This document shows positions 17,150-25,490 of a stretch of 64,000 nt of DNA, in pieces. Below the pieces are notes generated by a model. It was not told where the DNA came from and ran no database searches. It saw nothing but the letters and a program-made list of their open reading frames with translations. The stretch comes from Rhodobacterales bacterium HKCCE4037 (GTDB taxonomy: Bacteria > Pseudomonadota > Alphaproteobacteria > Rhodobacterales > Rhodobacteraceae), in contig WVSM01000008.1 in assembly GCA_015689645.1 (NCBI GenBank), positions 1-64,000 on the forward strand, read 5' to 3'. The translations under genes were made by a program, and so were the position numbers. Position 1 is the first letter of the stretch, and every line of letters starts with the position of its first letter.

Positions 17150-18745
17150 ATGACCCATGGACGCGTGAACCCCGCACACACGCTCGATCAACAAGGCATC
17201 ACGGGGCTCGGCTCGGTCTATTACAACCTGCTGGAACCCGCGCTGATCGAGGCCGCGGTGAAACGTGACGAAGGCCGGATCGGCCTGGGCGGAACGTTTC
17301 TCGTGTCGACCGGCCAGTTCACCGGCCGCTCCCCCAACGACAAGTTCGTTGTCCGTACGCCGTCGGTCGAGAACGATATCTGGTGGGACAACAACGCCCC
17401 CATGACGCCCGAGGCGTTCGACCAGCTGCATGCCGACATGCTGGAGCACATGAAGGGTGGCGACTATTTCGTGCAGGATCTCTACGCCGGCGCCGACCCC
17501 GAGCATCGCCTCGACGTGCGGGTGGTCTCCGAGCTGGCCTGGCACAACCTCTTCATCCGCCACCTGCTGCGTCGCCCCGATGCAGAGGAGCTGGCGTCGT
17601 TCGTCCCGGAATTCACGATCATCAACTGCCCGTCGTTCAAGGCGGACCCTGAGCGTCACGGTTGCCGCACCGAGACGGTGATCGCGCTGAACTTCGACAA
17701 GAAGCTGATCCTGATCGGCAACACGGAATACGCGGGCGAGAACAAGAAATCCGTCTTCACGCTGTTGAACTACATCCTGCCCGCGAAGGGCGTCATGGCG
17801 ATGCATTGCTCGGCCAACCACGCCATCGGCGACCCGGAAGATGCCGCCGTGTTCTTCGGCTTGTCAGGCACCGGCAAGACGACGCTGAGTGCCGATCCGT
17901 CGCGCACGCTGATCGGAGATGACGAACACGGCTGGTCCGGCAATGGCACCTTCAACTTCGAAGGAGGTTGCTACGCGAAGACGATCAACCTGCGTGAAGA
18001 GGCGGAGCCGGAAATCTACGCCACCACCCGCAAGTTCGGCACGGTGATCGAGAACATGGTCTACGATCCCGACACGCTGGAGCTCGACTTCGATGACGAC
18101 AGCCTGACCGCGAACACCCGTTGCGCCTACCCGCTCGAGATGATCTCGAACGCATCGGAAACCGGGCTCGGCGGGCATCCGAAGAATATCGTCATGTTGA
18201 CCTGTGATGCGTTCGGCGTTCTGCCTCCGATCGCGCGGCTGACCCCGGCGCAGGCGATGTATCACTTCCTGAGCGGCTTTACCGCCAAGGTGGCCGGGAC
18301 CGAGCGCGGCGTCACCGAGCCGACCCCGACCTTCTCCACCTGCTTCGGCGCACCGTTCATGCCGCGCCGGCCCGAGGTCTACGGCGACCTGCTGCGGGCG
18401 AAAATCGCGGAAAACGGCGCGACCTGCTGGCTGGTCAATACCGGCTGGACCGGCGGCTCGTTCGGCACCGGTTCACGGATGCCGATCAAGTCGACCCGGG
18501 CGCTTCTGACGGCGGCACTCGACGGCACGCTGAACCGTGGCAAGTTCCGCAAGGATCCGAATTTCGGCTTCGAAGTGCCCACCACCTGCCCCGGCTGCGA
18601 CGACGATCTGCTCGACCCGCGCAGCACCTGGGCCGATGGCGCGGCCTACGACAAGCAGGCGCAGAAACTGGTTCAGATGTTCGCCGACAATTTTGCGCAA
18701 TACGCCGCCCATATCGACGAGGATGTGCGCGCCGCCGCCGTCTGA
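17150..18745 (+). CDS. pckA: Phosphoenolpyruvate carboxykinase (ATP)
   Basis: A 531-residue ATP-dependent PEPCK, which turns oxaloacetate into PEP at the entry to gluconeogenesis. The kinase-1a P-loop GLSGTGKT is at residues 237-244. Substrate and metal residues are visible in GRSPNDKF, the [10 protein letters not shown] region and LIGDDEHGW. The length is normal. It is divergent from the chvI-chvG-hprK-rapZ-EIIA-ptsH block, an arrangement known in alphaproteobacteria that ties PEP supply to the PTS and ChvGI. A strong terminator follows. Confidence 0.97.
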   Translation: MTHGRVNPAHTLDQQGITGLGSVYYNLLEPALIEAAVKRDEGRIGLGGTFLVSTGQFTGRSPNDKFVVRTPSVENDIWWDNNAPMTPEAFDQLHADMLEHMKGGDYFVQDLYAGADPEHRLDVRVVSELAWHNLFIRHLLRRPDAEELASFVPEFTIINCPSFKADPERHGCRTETVIALNFDKKLILIGNTEYAGENKKSVFTLLNYILPAKGVMAMHCSANHAIGDPEDAAVFFGLSGTGKTTLSADPSRTLIGDDEHGWSGNGTFNFEGGCYAKTINLREEAEPEIYATTRKFGTVIENMVYDPDTLELDFDDDSLTANTRCAYPLEMISNASETGLGGHPKNIVMLTCDAFGVLPPIARLTPAQAMYHFLSGFTAKVAGTERGVTEPTPTFSTCFGAPFMPRRPEVYGDLLRAKIAENGATCWLVNTGWTGGSFGTGSRMPIKSTRALLTAALDGTLNRGKFRKDPNFGFEVPTTCPGCDDDLLDPRSTWADGAAYDKQAQKLVQMFADNFAQYAAHIDEDVRAAAV

Positions 18746-18775
18746 GCCGCGCTCGAAGTCCTTGCCTTGAGAATG

Positions 18776-18810
18776 AAGGGCTGGTGGTTATCTAACCATC
18801 AGCCCTTTTC
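18776..18810 (+). terminator. Intrinsic terminator of pckA
   Basis: A 14-bp stem (AAGGGCTGGTGGTT with AACCATCAGCCCTT, one G-T pair) closes a 4-base ATCT loop and ends in TTTTC. It lies 30 bases after the pckA stop. Confidence 0.85.
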
Positions 18811-18826
18811 CTTTGCCGGAGCTGCC

Positions 18827-19375
18827 ATGTTGGCTCGAATCCTGTTTGTAATCGCCCTGATCGTTCCGGCCTCGGCATTCGCACAATCAGAGGGCGGAAA
18901 TCCCCGCGTCGGTCCCGGCATCGGCGAACTGGTCTACGGCATCTATTGCGCGCAGGAGCCTGAACGCCAGGATCCTGCACCGGAAACCGCATCCGGCGTG
19001 CTCAACATCGTGCCGATCCTGCCGGACTTCCAGTTCCGCCAGAAGATCGTGCCTGCCGAGGTGGGGATCGGCTTCGGCGTCCTCGCCACAGCAGCGCCAG
19101 GCCTTCTGCATGACCCGGTCACCGTCACGGTCACGCACCCGCCCTATCCGGAAAGCGGGATCGAGGTTGAGCGCTGGATCAGCGATATCGAGGATCTGAG
19201 CCCCAGCCTCATGGGGTTCAGTTTCGATCATCCCGAAGAGTTGGTGCTTGGCGAGTGGACCTTTTCGGCCCATACGGCAACCGGGGACGAGCTGTTTCAC
19301 ATCGCCTTCGAGGTCGTCTCACCCGATATCATGCCGCAGGTCATATCCACCTGTTTCGGCGCTTTCCTGTCCTGA
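18827..19375 (+). CDS. Secreted protein resembling DUF3859
   Basis: A 182-residue protein with a clear cleavable signal peptide: a hydrophobic core and the site AFAQ near residue 19. The mature part resembles DUF3859 proteins (VGPGIGELVYGIYC at the start, VGIGFGVLA in the middle) and looks like a beta-rich periplasmic domain. Two cysteines in the mature protein could form a disulfide. I took the ATG at 18827, which follows CGGAG; an upstream in-frame start would run through the pckA terminator. It converges with the TauE/SafE gene 9 bases away. Function unknown. Confidence 0.75.
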   Translation: MLARILFVIALIVPASAFAQSEGGNPRVGPGIGELVYGIYCAQEPERQDPAPETASGVLNIVPILPDFQFRQKIVPAEVGIGFGVLATAAPGLLHDPVTVTVTHPPYPESGIEVERWISDIEDLSPSLMGFSFDHPEELVLGEWTFSAHTATGDELFHIAFEVVSPDIMPQVISTCFGAFLS

Positions 19376-19384
19376 CGGGTCTTC

Positions 19385-20158
19385 TTAACCGAATAGCCCA
19401 CGCCGCACGAGGTTGGCGCCGGCGATGACCAGGACAATCAGCGTGATCTTGCGGAAAAGCGCAGCATCGAGCCGGTCCCCCAGCCAGAAGCCGATCAGCA
19501 TGCCGCCGAAAACCGGCACCAGCAAAAGCCCCGAGAACACCGCCGTTGTCGCGTTCAGGATACCGGACTGGATATGTCCGCCAAGCAGGCTGACCGACCC
19601 GAGCGAATAGACCACGCCCTGCACCAGAAGCTGCCGCTTCTTGGGCGTCTCAAGCGCGATCAGGTACAGCACCGTAGGAGGGCCCCACGTGCCCGTGAAC
19701 CCGCCAAGCGCCCCCGCGAACCCACCGATGCTCCACTCCGCGACGCGCCGCCGCTCGGGCGGAATGTGAAAGGTCACACCGAACAACTGGATAAGCGACA
19801 GCGCGACGACCGGCACGCCGAGGATCAGGTAGAAGGCCTGTTCCGGCACCATCGTCACGATCTGCGCGACCAGCACGATCATGATGCAGACAATCAGGAT
19901 GTAGCGCCAATGCTCCGCCGCCGCGTCCTTGATGTCCGGCCATGAATGCCGGAACACCTGCAGGATGTTGGAGAAAAGGGCGGGAAGGATCACCCCCGCG
20001 ACTGCGATGAACGGATCAAGGAACAGGGACAAGCCCGACATGATGATCAGCGGCAGTGCAAAGCCGATCGCCCCTTTCACCACACCGGCCGCGAATGCGA
20101 CCGCGCAGCCGGTCAGGACGGCCCAGAGCGGGACGAGAGTGAGCATGTCGGATATCAT
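19385..20158 (-). CDS. TauE/SafE family sulfite/anion exporter
   Basis: A 257-residue membrane protein of the TauE/SafE family with about seven or eight transmembrane segments. The two family repeats show the FAAGVVKGAIGFALP and GGFAGALGGFTGTWGPP glycine-rich motifs. Members export sulfite, sulfoacetate or other organosulfur anions; the substrate cannot be told from sequence. It stands alone on the minus strand, divergent from mcd across 171 bases. Confidence 0.85.
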   Translation of the reverse strand: MISDMLTLVPLWAVLTGCAVAFAAGVVKGAIGFALPLIIMSGLSLFLDPFIAVAGVILPALFSNILQVFRHSWPDIKDAAAEHWRYILIVCIMIVLVAQIVTMVPEQAFYLILGVPVVALSLIQLFGVTFHIPPERRRVAEWSIGGFAGALGGFTGTWGPPTVLYLIALETPKKRQLLVQGVVYSLGSVSLLGGHIQSGILNATTAVFSGLLLVPVFGGMLIGFWLGDRLDAALFRKITLIVLVIAGANLVRRGLFG

Positions 20159-20234
20159 GAATGCCTTCTAAGCGCTTGTTTCGGCGGCTGCATTCGAAAA
20201 GAGCCGCGACATTTTCGTGCGCTGATTGACGCGT

Positions 20235-20257
20235 TGCAGCATTTTTGTTGCGCTGCA
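20235..20257. promoter_or_regulatory. Inverted repeat upstream of mcd
   Basis: TGCAGC and GCTGCA lie 11 bases apart, with a T-rich spacer, 73-95 bases before the mcd start. A further TGCAAAC follows at 20260. TGC/GCA-rich sites are bound by PhaR-type regulators in related bacteria, but the match here is loose. Confidence 0.3.
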
Positions 20258-20329
20258 CCTGCAAACACAATAGGAACCCAAGGACGCGCTATCCTGCCAA
20301 GCCATCCGCTATTGCTGAGAGGTGATTCC

Positions 20330-22015
20330 ATGCCCCGTGACGGCCAAATCGACGCTGAACTCGTAGTCATCCTGCCCGACCTTCTTTCCTTGACGGGCGC
20401 GGCGGTGACCCCTGCGGAAGCGCTTCTCGACAAGGCAAAGTCCCGTGTGCGCGACATGGTCACGGACGGCGACCGCGTCTCGGCTGCGTTGATCGACGCG
20501 AACCAGACGGCAGCCCACGGGCTTGCGTGGCTCGCGACCTACGTCGAGGCCCTACGGCAGATGCACAAATGGGCCGAACGCCTGCACGGCGACGACAAGT
20601 TCGGCGAGGTCGAGCAATTGATCCTGCAGATCGCCTTCGGGGAATACCTCTGGCAGATCTACGGCGGCTTGCAGATGAACCAGGGCGAGATGCTGCGCCC
20701 GCAAGACATGGGCCTGACGCAGGACGACCAGCGTGCGCTCATGGACGACGCGGTGATGACGCTCACCCAGAACGGCAACACCCAGGCCGCCCGCACCCGG
20801 CTGGTGGAGCTGATGCGCGAACGCTTGGCCGAGATCACAGTGGGCAACTGCGGCCTCGACGACGAGCTCGAGATGATCCGCGAGCAGTTCCGCCGTTACA
20901 GCGTCGATCGCATCATCCCCGAGGCCCATGAGTGGCACCTGAAGGACGAGTTGATCCCGATGGATGTCATCAACGAACTGGCCGAAATGGGCGTGTTTGG
21001 CCTGACGATCCCCGAGGAACATGGCGGTTTCGGTCTGACCAAGGCCTCCATGGTCGTGGTGTCCGAGGAACTCAGCCGTGGCTATATCGGTGTCGGTTCC
21101 CTCGGCACCCGGTCCGAGATTGCGGCGGAACTGATCCTGTGCGGCGGCACGGACGAGCAGAAGGCCAAGTGGCTGCCCGGCCTCGCCTCAGGTGAAATCC
21201 TGCCGACCGCCGTCTTCACCGAACCGAACACCGGCTCGGACCTCGGTTCGCTCCGCACGCGTGGCGTGAAGGACGAGAACGGCGATTGGGTTTTGAACGG
21301 CAACAAGACGTGGATCACCCATGCCGCCCGCACCCACGTGATGACGGTTCTGGCCCGCACCGTGCCCGACACGACCGATTATCGCGGCCTCAGCATGTTC
21401 CTCGCCGAGAAGACCCCCGGCACGGACGGGCAGCCGTGGCAGGACCCCGGCATTTCCGGCGGCGAGATCGAGGTGCTCGGCTATCGCGGCATGAAGGAAT
21501 ACACGGTCAATTTCGACGACTTCAAAGTGAAGGGCGAAAACCTTCTAGGGGGCGAAGAAGGCCAGGGCTTCAAGCAGCTCATGCAGACCTTCGAGTCGGC
21601 CCGCATCCAGACCGCCGCGCGGGCCATCGGCGTGGCACAATCCGCGCTCGATGCGGGCATGGCCTATGCCGAGGACCGAAAGCAGTTCGGCAAGTCCCTG
21701 ATCGAATTCCCGCGTGTGTCCGGCAAGCTCGCCATGATGGCGGTCGAGATCATGGTGGCGCGCCAGCTCACTTATTTCTCTGCGTGGGAAAAGGACCATG
21801 ACCGCCGTTGCGACCTGGAAGCTGGGATGGCCAAGCTCCTCGGCGCACGGGTCGCTTGGGCCTGCGCCGACAATGCCCTGCAAATCCACGGCGGCAACGG
21901 CTTCGCGATGGAATATCAGATCAGCCGCATCTTGTGTGACGCCCGCATCCTGAACATCTTCGAGGGTGCGGCGGAGATCCAGGCGCAGGTCATCGCGCGT
22001 CGCCTGTTGGGCTAG
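20330..22015 (+). CDS. mcd: (2S)-methylsuccinyl-CoA dehydrogenase (ethylmalonyl-CoA pathway)
   Basis: A 561-residue flavoprotein of the acyl-CoA dehydrogenase family. It is much longer than the usual 380 residues because of an N-terminal helical extension of about 160 residues (from LLDKAKSRVRDM to MNQGEMLRPQD), the hallmark of methylsuccinyl-CoA dehydrogenase. The core has the acyl-CoA dehydrogenase signatures TEPNTGSDLGS and QIHGGNGFAMEYQISR. It oxidises (2S)-methylsuccinyl-CoA to mesaconyl-CoA and passes electrons to ETF. The start ATG at 20330 follows GAGAGGTGA. A distant isovaleryl-type dehydrogenase is the main alternative, but the extension argues against it. Confidence 0.85.
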   Translation: MPRDGQIDAELVVILPDLLSLTGAAVTPAEALLDKAKSRVRDMVTDGDRVSAALIDANQTAAHGLAWLATYVEALRQMHKWAERLHGDDKFGEVEQLILQIAFGEYLWQIYGGLQMNQGEMLRPQDMGLTQDDQRALMDDAVMTLTQNGNTQAARTRLVELMRERLAEITVGNCGLDDELEMIREQFRRYSVDRIIPEAHEWHLKDELIPMDVINELAEMGVFGLTIPEEHGGFGLTKASMVVVSEELSRGYIGVGSLGTRSEIAAELILCGGTDEQKAKWLPGLASGEILPTAVFTEPNTGSDLGSLRTRGVKDENGDWVLNGNKTWITHAARTHVMTVLARTVPDTTDYRGLSMFLAEKTPGTDGQPWQDPGISGGEIEVLGYRGMKEYTVNFDDFKVKGENLLGGEEGQGFKQLMQTFESARIQTAARAIGVAQSALDAGMAYAEDRKQFGKSLIEFPRVSGKLAMMAVEIMVARQLTYFSAWEKDHDRRCDLEAGMAKLLGARVAWACADNALQIHGGNGFAMEYQISRILCDARILNIFEGAAEIQAQVIARRLLG

Positions 22016-22030
22016 TCTCGGCTCGATCCC

Positions 22031-22059
22031 TTGACGCAATCCGGCGAGCTTCTACATCC
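22031..22059 (+). promoter_or_regulatory. Candidate promoter of the SDR gene at 22100
   Basis: TTGACG (22031-22036) matches the -35 consensus at five of six positions. A poor -10 candidate, TACATC at 22053-22058, lies 16 bases downstream. The -10 lies at the left arm of the palindrome described next. Confidence 0.35.
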
Positions 22060-22087
22060 AAAGTGAACCAACCAGTTCACTTTGGAT
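22056..22087. promoter_or_regulatory. 13+13 bp palindrome, candidate operator
   Basis: ATCCAAAGTGAAC and GTTCACTTTGGAT are perfect inverted repeats separated by CAACCA. The whole element is 32 bp and sits between the candidate -10 and the GGAGG ribosome binding site of the SDR gene, where a bound repressor would block transcription. The size and dyad symmetry fit a TetR-type dimer site. No regulator gene is adjacent. Confidence 0.6.
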
Positions 22088-22099
22088 CGCGGAGGCTCA

Positions 22100-23098
22100 A
22101 TGCCCAAGACAGTATTCCTCACCGGTGTCACCGGCTTCATTGCGAAACGCATCGCGCTTGATTTGCTGGAGGCCGGGCACAGCGTGACCGGCTCCCTCCG
22201 CAGCACCAAGCGCGCGGACGAGGTGCGCGATGCGATCCGCCCGCATCTAAGCGATCCCTCTGCACTGGACAGGCTGTCCTTTACCGAGCTTGACCTGACC
22301 CGCGACGATGGCTGGACCGTGGCACTGACGGGCCACGAGGTTCTGATGCACACCGCCTCCCCCTTCCCGATGGCGCAGCCCAAGAACGAAGAGGATGTAA
22401 TCCGCCCCGCCGTCGACGGCACGCTGCGCGCGTTGAAGGCCGCCCAGGTCGCTGGCATCACCCGCGTGATCCTGACGTCGTCGGTCGTTGCGATCGAAGC
22501 GAATGACCGCCCCAATCCGCGCACTCCGGCGGACTGGACCGACCTGGACCACCCGAAGGCGAGCGCCTACTACAAGTCGAAGACACTCGCCGAAAAGGCC
22601 GCGTGGGATTTCGTCGCCGAACACCCCGAGATGAAGCTGACGACGGTCCACCCGGCCCTCGTCCTCGGAGCCCCGCTCGATGAGCATTACGGCACCTCGC
22701 TCAGCCTCGTTGAACGGATCATGGACGGCAAGGACCCGGCCCTTCCAAACGTGGGCTTCTGTGTGGTCGATGTCGCGGATATCTCCGCCATGCATATCGC
22801 GGCGATGGACCGACCGGAAAGCGCCGGCAACCGCTACATCGGGTCCGCCGGGTCGATGACCATGCCACAGATCGCGAAACATCTGAAAGGCCGGTACCCG
22901 GACCGCAAGATCGCGACGGCAACCGCGCCCAAATTCCTGCTGAAGGTGCTGGCGCTTTTCGACTCCTCGCTGAAATCCGTCCTTCCCGGTATCAACGACA
23001 TTCCGGAGTTCGACACATCGGCGACCGAGCAGGACCTCGGCATCACCTTCACGCCGGCGACCACCGCCATCGACCGCGCCGCCGCCGCAGTGGCCTGA
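22100..23098 (+). CDS. NAD-dependent epimerase/dehydratase (extended SDR, DFR-like)
   Basis: A 332-residue extended short-chain dehydrogenase of the dihydroflavonol-4-reductase-like group. The N-terminal nucleotide-binding motif is TGVTGFIAKRI, the catalytic pair is in YYKSKTLAEK, and the conserved Ser is in LTSSVVAI. Bacterial members act on varied aldehydes or ketones; the substrate here is unknown. The start ATG at 22100 has GGAGG 5 bases before it. The gene overlaps thpR at its stop (TGATG). It is behind its own palindrome-covered promoter, 84 bases after mcd. Confidence 0.85.
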   Translation: MPKTVFLTGVTGFIAKRIALDLLEAGHSVTGSLRSTKRADEVRDAIRPHLSDPSALDRLSFTELDLTRDDGWTVALTGHEVLMHTASPFPMAQPKNEEDVIRPAVDGTLRALKAAQVAGITRVILTSSVVAIEANDRPNPRTPADWTDLDHPKASAYYKSKTLAEKAAWDFVAEHPEMKLTTVHPALVLGAPLDEHYGTSLSLVERIMDGKDPALPNVGFCVVDVADISAMHIAAMDRPESAGNRYIGSAGSMTMPQIAKHLKGRYPDRKIATATAPKFLLKVLALFDSSLKSVLPGINDIPEFDTSATEQDLGITFTPATTAIDRAAAAVA

Positions 23099-23634
23099 TG
23101 CGGGCCTTCGTCGCCCTTCCGATCGAGGAGGAGGCTATCGCCGCCCTGATCGCGGCGCAGGGCGTGCTGCCGTTCGGCAGGCCGGTCCCCGAAGAGAACC
23201 TGCACCTCACGCTGGCCTATCTGGGCGAGGTTTCGGAGCGAGTTCTGGAGACGCTTCACGACCTGCTGTCCAGCGCACGGCTGCCCGCGCCGGAAATCAT
23301 TTTCGGCCAGCTCGGAACGTTCGCCGAAATGGAGCGTGGTCTGGTCTTCGCAGAGGTGAAGCAAAACGACACGCTCTCCGCCCTTCAAGGCAAGGTGGCA
23401 CAGGCCGCCCGACAGGCGGGCGCCGACCTTCCGCGCCGCCGGTTCCGGCCCCATGTCACTCTGATGCGCGCCAATCGACAGCCGCGTGGCCCCGAACGGG
23501 ACCGTCTTGCCCGTGCCTTGGGCGAGCCATGCAATGTTCCCGGTTTCACCGCGCGCCGCATGAGCCTCTACCAGTCGACCCTGACGCCCCACGGCGCTGT
23601 GCACGAGGTCATGGCGGACTACTCGCTCGGCTAA
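23098..23634 (+). CDS. thpR: RNA 2',3'-cyclic phosphodiesterase
   Basis: A 178-residue 2H phosphoesterase (LigT/ThpR). Both catalytic HxT motifs are present: HLTL near residue 41 and HVTL near residue 120. The enzyme opens 2',3'-cyclic phosphates on RNA ends; its in vivo substrate is not settled. The start overlaps the SDR stop, so it is translated by coupling. Its last 26 bases overlap the 3' end of recO on the other strand, a convergent overlap. Confidence 0.9.
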   Translation: MRAFVALPIEEEAIAALIAAQGVLPFGRPVPEENLHLTLAYLGEVSERVLETLHDLLSSARLPAPEIIFGQLGTFAEMERGLVFAEVKQNDTLSALQGKVAQAARQAGADLPRRRFRPHVTLMRANRQPRGPERDRLARALGEPCNVPGFTARRMSLYQSTLTPHGAVHEVMADYSLG

Positions 23635-24337
23635 TCAGGTCTACATACCGTTGCCGCGCGGCAGGCAAGGGCCGGTCGCCGAGGCTGGGGACCAGGTGAT
23701 GCGCAAGGAAATGGCCGGTGGTCTGAAGCGCAATCGGAACCTCCGAGGTGTTCCCAGCCGCCCCGCGCAGCACCGGCGGAAGCGGCAGAAGGCGATCCGC
23801 CCATTCCCCCGCAGCCCCGCGTGACACCGCGCGACCGGTCTTGGGGGAAACGTAGGCGAGGTCTTGGGTCGACCCTGTTGCCGCGCAGGCGGACAGGTCA
23901 AGGCCAAAGCCCATCTCGTCCAAAAGCGCCAGTTCCCACCGCAAATAGGCTTCCGACCATCTTTCTGCCCCCAACCCATCGAGAAGCGCGAGGCTGCGGG
24001 CGTAGAGGCCCGGGTACGGCGCGCGTTCCGGCAGGGTAAACGAGAGAAGCGCGCATACGGCAGAAAGCCCGGCAAGTGCAGTGCGATCTCCCAGCACCTC
24101 CGCCGCGCGGCTCTGTTTCAGCTCCACCGTGTAGCTGCCGATATGGTCGGACAACCGCGCCTTCCACGTCGCATCGAGCTGCGCGCCCGTCTGCAACAGC
24201 GGCGCCATCCTGCGCGAGGCCCCGCCACGCACCACGCCGAGGTGCCGTCCATGCTCGGCCGTGAAAAGCTCCACGATCGCCGCGGATTCACCGTGGCGGC
24301 GCAGGGCTATCAGGATGCCATCGGACCGCCATTCCAT
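23609..24337 (-). CDS. recO: DNA repair protein RecO
   Basis: A 242-residue RecO, the mediator that loads RecA with RecR in the RecFOR pathway. The N-terminal OB fold starts [26 protein letters not shown] and contains [10 protein letters not shown]. The helical domain follows with [18 protein letters not shown] and a cysteine (SACAATGS), typical of the family. The ATG at 24337 begins exactly at the family N-terminus. It overlaps thpR by 26 bases tail to tail. Its leader, 45 bases upstream, contains a perfect DnaA box. Confidence 0.9.
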   Translation of the reverse strand: MEWRSDGILIALRRHGESAAIVELFTAEHGRHLGVVRGGASRRMAPLLQTGAQLDATWKARLSDHIGSYTVELKQSRAAEVLGDRTALAGLSAVCALLSFTLPERAPYPGLYARSLALLDGLGAERWSEAYLRWELALLDEMGFGLDLSACAATGSTQDLAYVSPKTGRAVSRGAAGEWADRLLPLPPVLRGAAGNTSEVPIALQTTGHFLAHHLVPSLGDRPLPAARQRYVDLISRASSPP

Positions 24338-24371
24338 CCCGCGACTATCCGCAACATGGGTGCGGTTGTCG

Positions 24372-24390
24372 ATCCACACCCTGTGGATAA
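24372..24390. promoter_or_regulatory. DnaA box inside a small palindrome
   Basis: ATCCACA and TGTGGAT form a perfect 7-bp inverted repeat around CCC. The right half, TGTGGATAA, is a perfect DnaA box on the minus strand. The element is in the 102-base divergent gap between recO (minus) and the Pr6Pr gene (plus), 45-53 bases before recO. Confidence 0.5.
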
Positions 24391-24439
24391 AATTCCGCGG
24401 CCCGCTGGAAAGTGGACCGGACAAGTGGCATGCAGAGTC

Positions 24440-25057
24440 ATGTTTCCCGCGCTCCCCTTCCGCGCCCGCGTGACGGCCTTCCTGATCGCCTGCCTCTCGG
24501 CGGCGTCGCTGGTGGGGATCTACGTCTACAACCTGCAATCGGGCCGCTATGGCTCCGAAGCGGAGACGCTCTGGGCGATGGCGCGGTTCTTCACGATCCT
24601 CAGCCATGTCCTGATCGTCCTGACCTTCCTTGCCGCCGCGTTCCGCCGAGAAGGGATCGGTGCGCCTTGGGGTGCAGCGCTGACCCTTACAATCGTGTTG
24701 GTGGGGGCGGTTTATCACACGCTTCTGCGCGGGATCGTCGATTTTACCGGGCTGGGGCACTGGGCCGATGTCGGCCTGCACACGGTGGTACCGATCGCGG
24801 TGCTTCTGTGGTGGCTGGCCTTCGCGCCGAAACGCAGCCTTCGCTACGGCGACCTTCCCATGTTCATCATGTGGCCCTGTGTCTACGTCGCCTACGCGCT
24901 GGGGCGGGGGGCAGCGGATGGCACTTACCCCTATCCGTTCATGGACGTCGGCGACCTCGGCCCCGCAATCGTGGCGACCAACCTCGCGGGTTTATTGCTG
25001 GTCCTGCTCATCGGCGGCGTGATCTTCGTGATGATCGGGCGTTTCGCGGATCGCTGA
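24440..25057 (+). CDS. Pr6Pr family membrane protein
   Basis: A 205-residue membrane protein with six hydrophobic segments and short loops. The pattern [41 protein letters not shown] and [18 protein letters not shown] matches the Pr6Pr (FAR-17a/AIG1-like) family, small integral membrane proteins with possible hydrolase function in eukaryotic relatives. The start ATG at 24440 has no clear ribosome binding site; an in-frame GTG at 24425 is possible. It is divergent from recO. Confidence 0.75.
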   Translation: MFPALPFRARVTAFLIACLSAASLVGIYVYNLQSGRYGSEAETLWAMARFFTILSHVLIVLTFLAAAFRREGIGAPWGAALTLTIVLVGAVYHTLLRGIVDFTGLGHWADVGLHTVVPIAVLLWWLAFAPKRSLRYGDLPMFIMWPCVYVAYALGRGAADGTYPYPFMDVGDLGPAIVATNLAGLLLVLLIGGVIFVMIGRFADR

Positions 25058-25124
25058 CGGGATTGCGCCTAGCAGGGATTTCGCGATGCCTCGGCGTTTG
25101 CTCCGGTGGCTGAGGCCGGGATGT

Positions 25125-25146
25125 GCATTTTCATGGAACAAAGATG
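25125..25146 (-). repeat. CATCTTTGTTC-type 3' element, copy C
   Basis: The minus strand reads CATCTTTGTTCC followed by ATGAAAATGC. It starts 8 bases after the stop of the DUF1491 gene, in the same orientation as that gene. It is related to copies at 40794-40815 and 49211-49232. Confidence 0.5.
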
Positions 25147-25154
25147 GGCAGGGA

Positions 25155-25490
25155 TCACTCCAGACCGGGCGCGTCCAGCAGATGGCGACCGGCGCGGTCC
25201 TCCACCTCTATGACCCAAAGGTCGGGGTCGAAGTCCCGCTGGCGGCGGATCGCGGCGTCGACCTCACCCTCCTGCCCCTCTGACAGGACCATCCACATGC
25301 GTGCCCCGCTCAGCGGATCGAAGCTGCGCTGGTAGAGCGTGGCGGAGCCGTCGAGCGGCGATTGCTTGATCAGGATCGCGCCCGCCGTGCCGTCGCCGCG
25401 GGCGACCACGAAGGCCGGGATATCCTCGGCCCTGAGCCGAGCAAGGTAGGCTGCGACCCAGAACTCCGCCGTCAGGCGCGGACCGCTCAT
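25155..25490 (-). CDS. DUF1491 family protein
   Basis: A 111-residue protein of the DUF1491 family, common downstream of era in alphaproteobacteria. The characteristic blocks are AEFWVAAYLARLRAEDIPAFVVARGD and GAILIKQSPLDG, with ERDFDPDLWVIEVED-like text (here RQRDFDPDLWVIEVED) near the end. It is a small soluble protein without catalytic motifs that I can identify. The start overlaps the era stop (ATGA), so the two are coupled. Function unknown. Confidence 0.85.
   Translation of the reverse strand: MSGPRLTAEFWVAAYLARLRAEDIPAFVVARGDGTAGAILIKQSPLDGSATLYQRSFDPLSGARMWMVLSEGQEGEVDAAIRRQRDFDPDLWVIEVEDRAGRHLLDAPGLE

Noticed and set aside
23609-23634. A frameshift at the thpR/recO overlap
   Set aside because: Both genes keep complete family length; a 26-base tail-to-tail overlap is common in compact genomes.
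24376-24390. A chromosomal origin because of the DnaA box near recO
   Set aside because: Only one full box lies there, with no AT-rich unwinding region, box cluster or dnaA/hemE/parAB neighbours.
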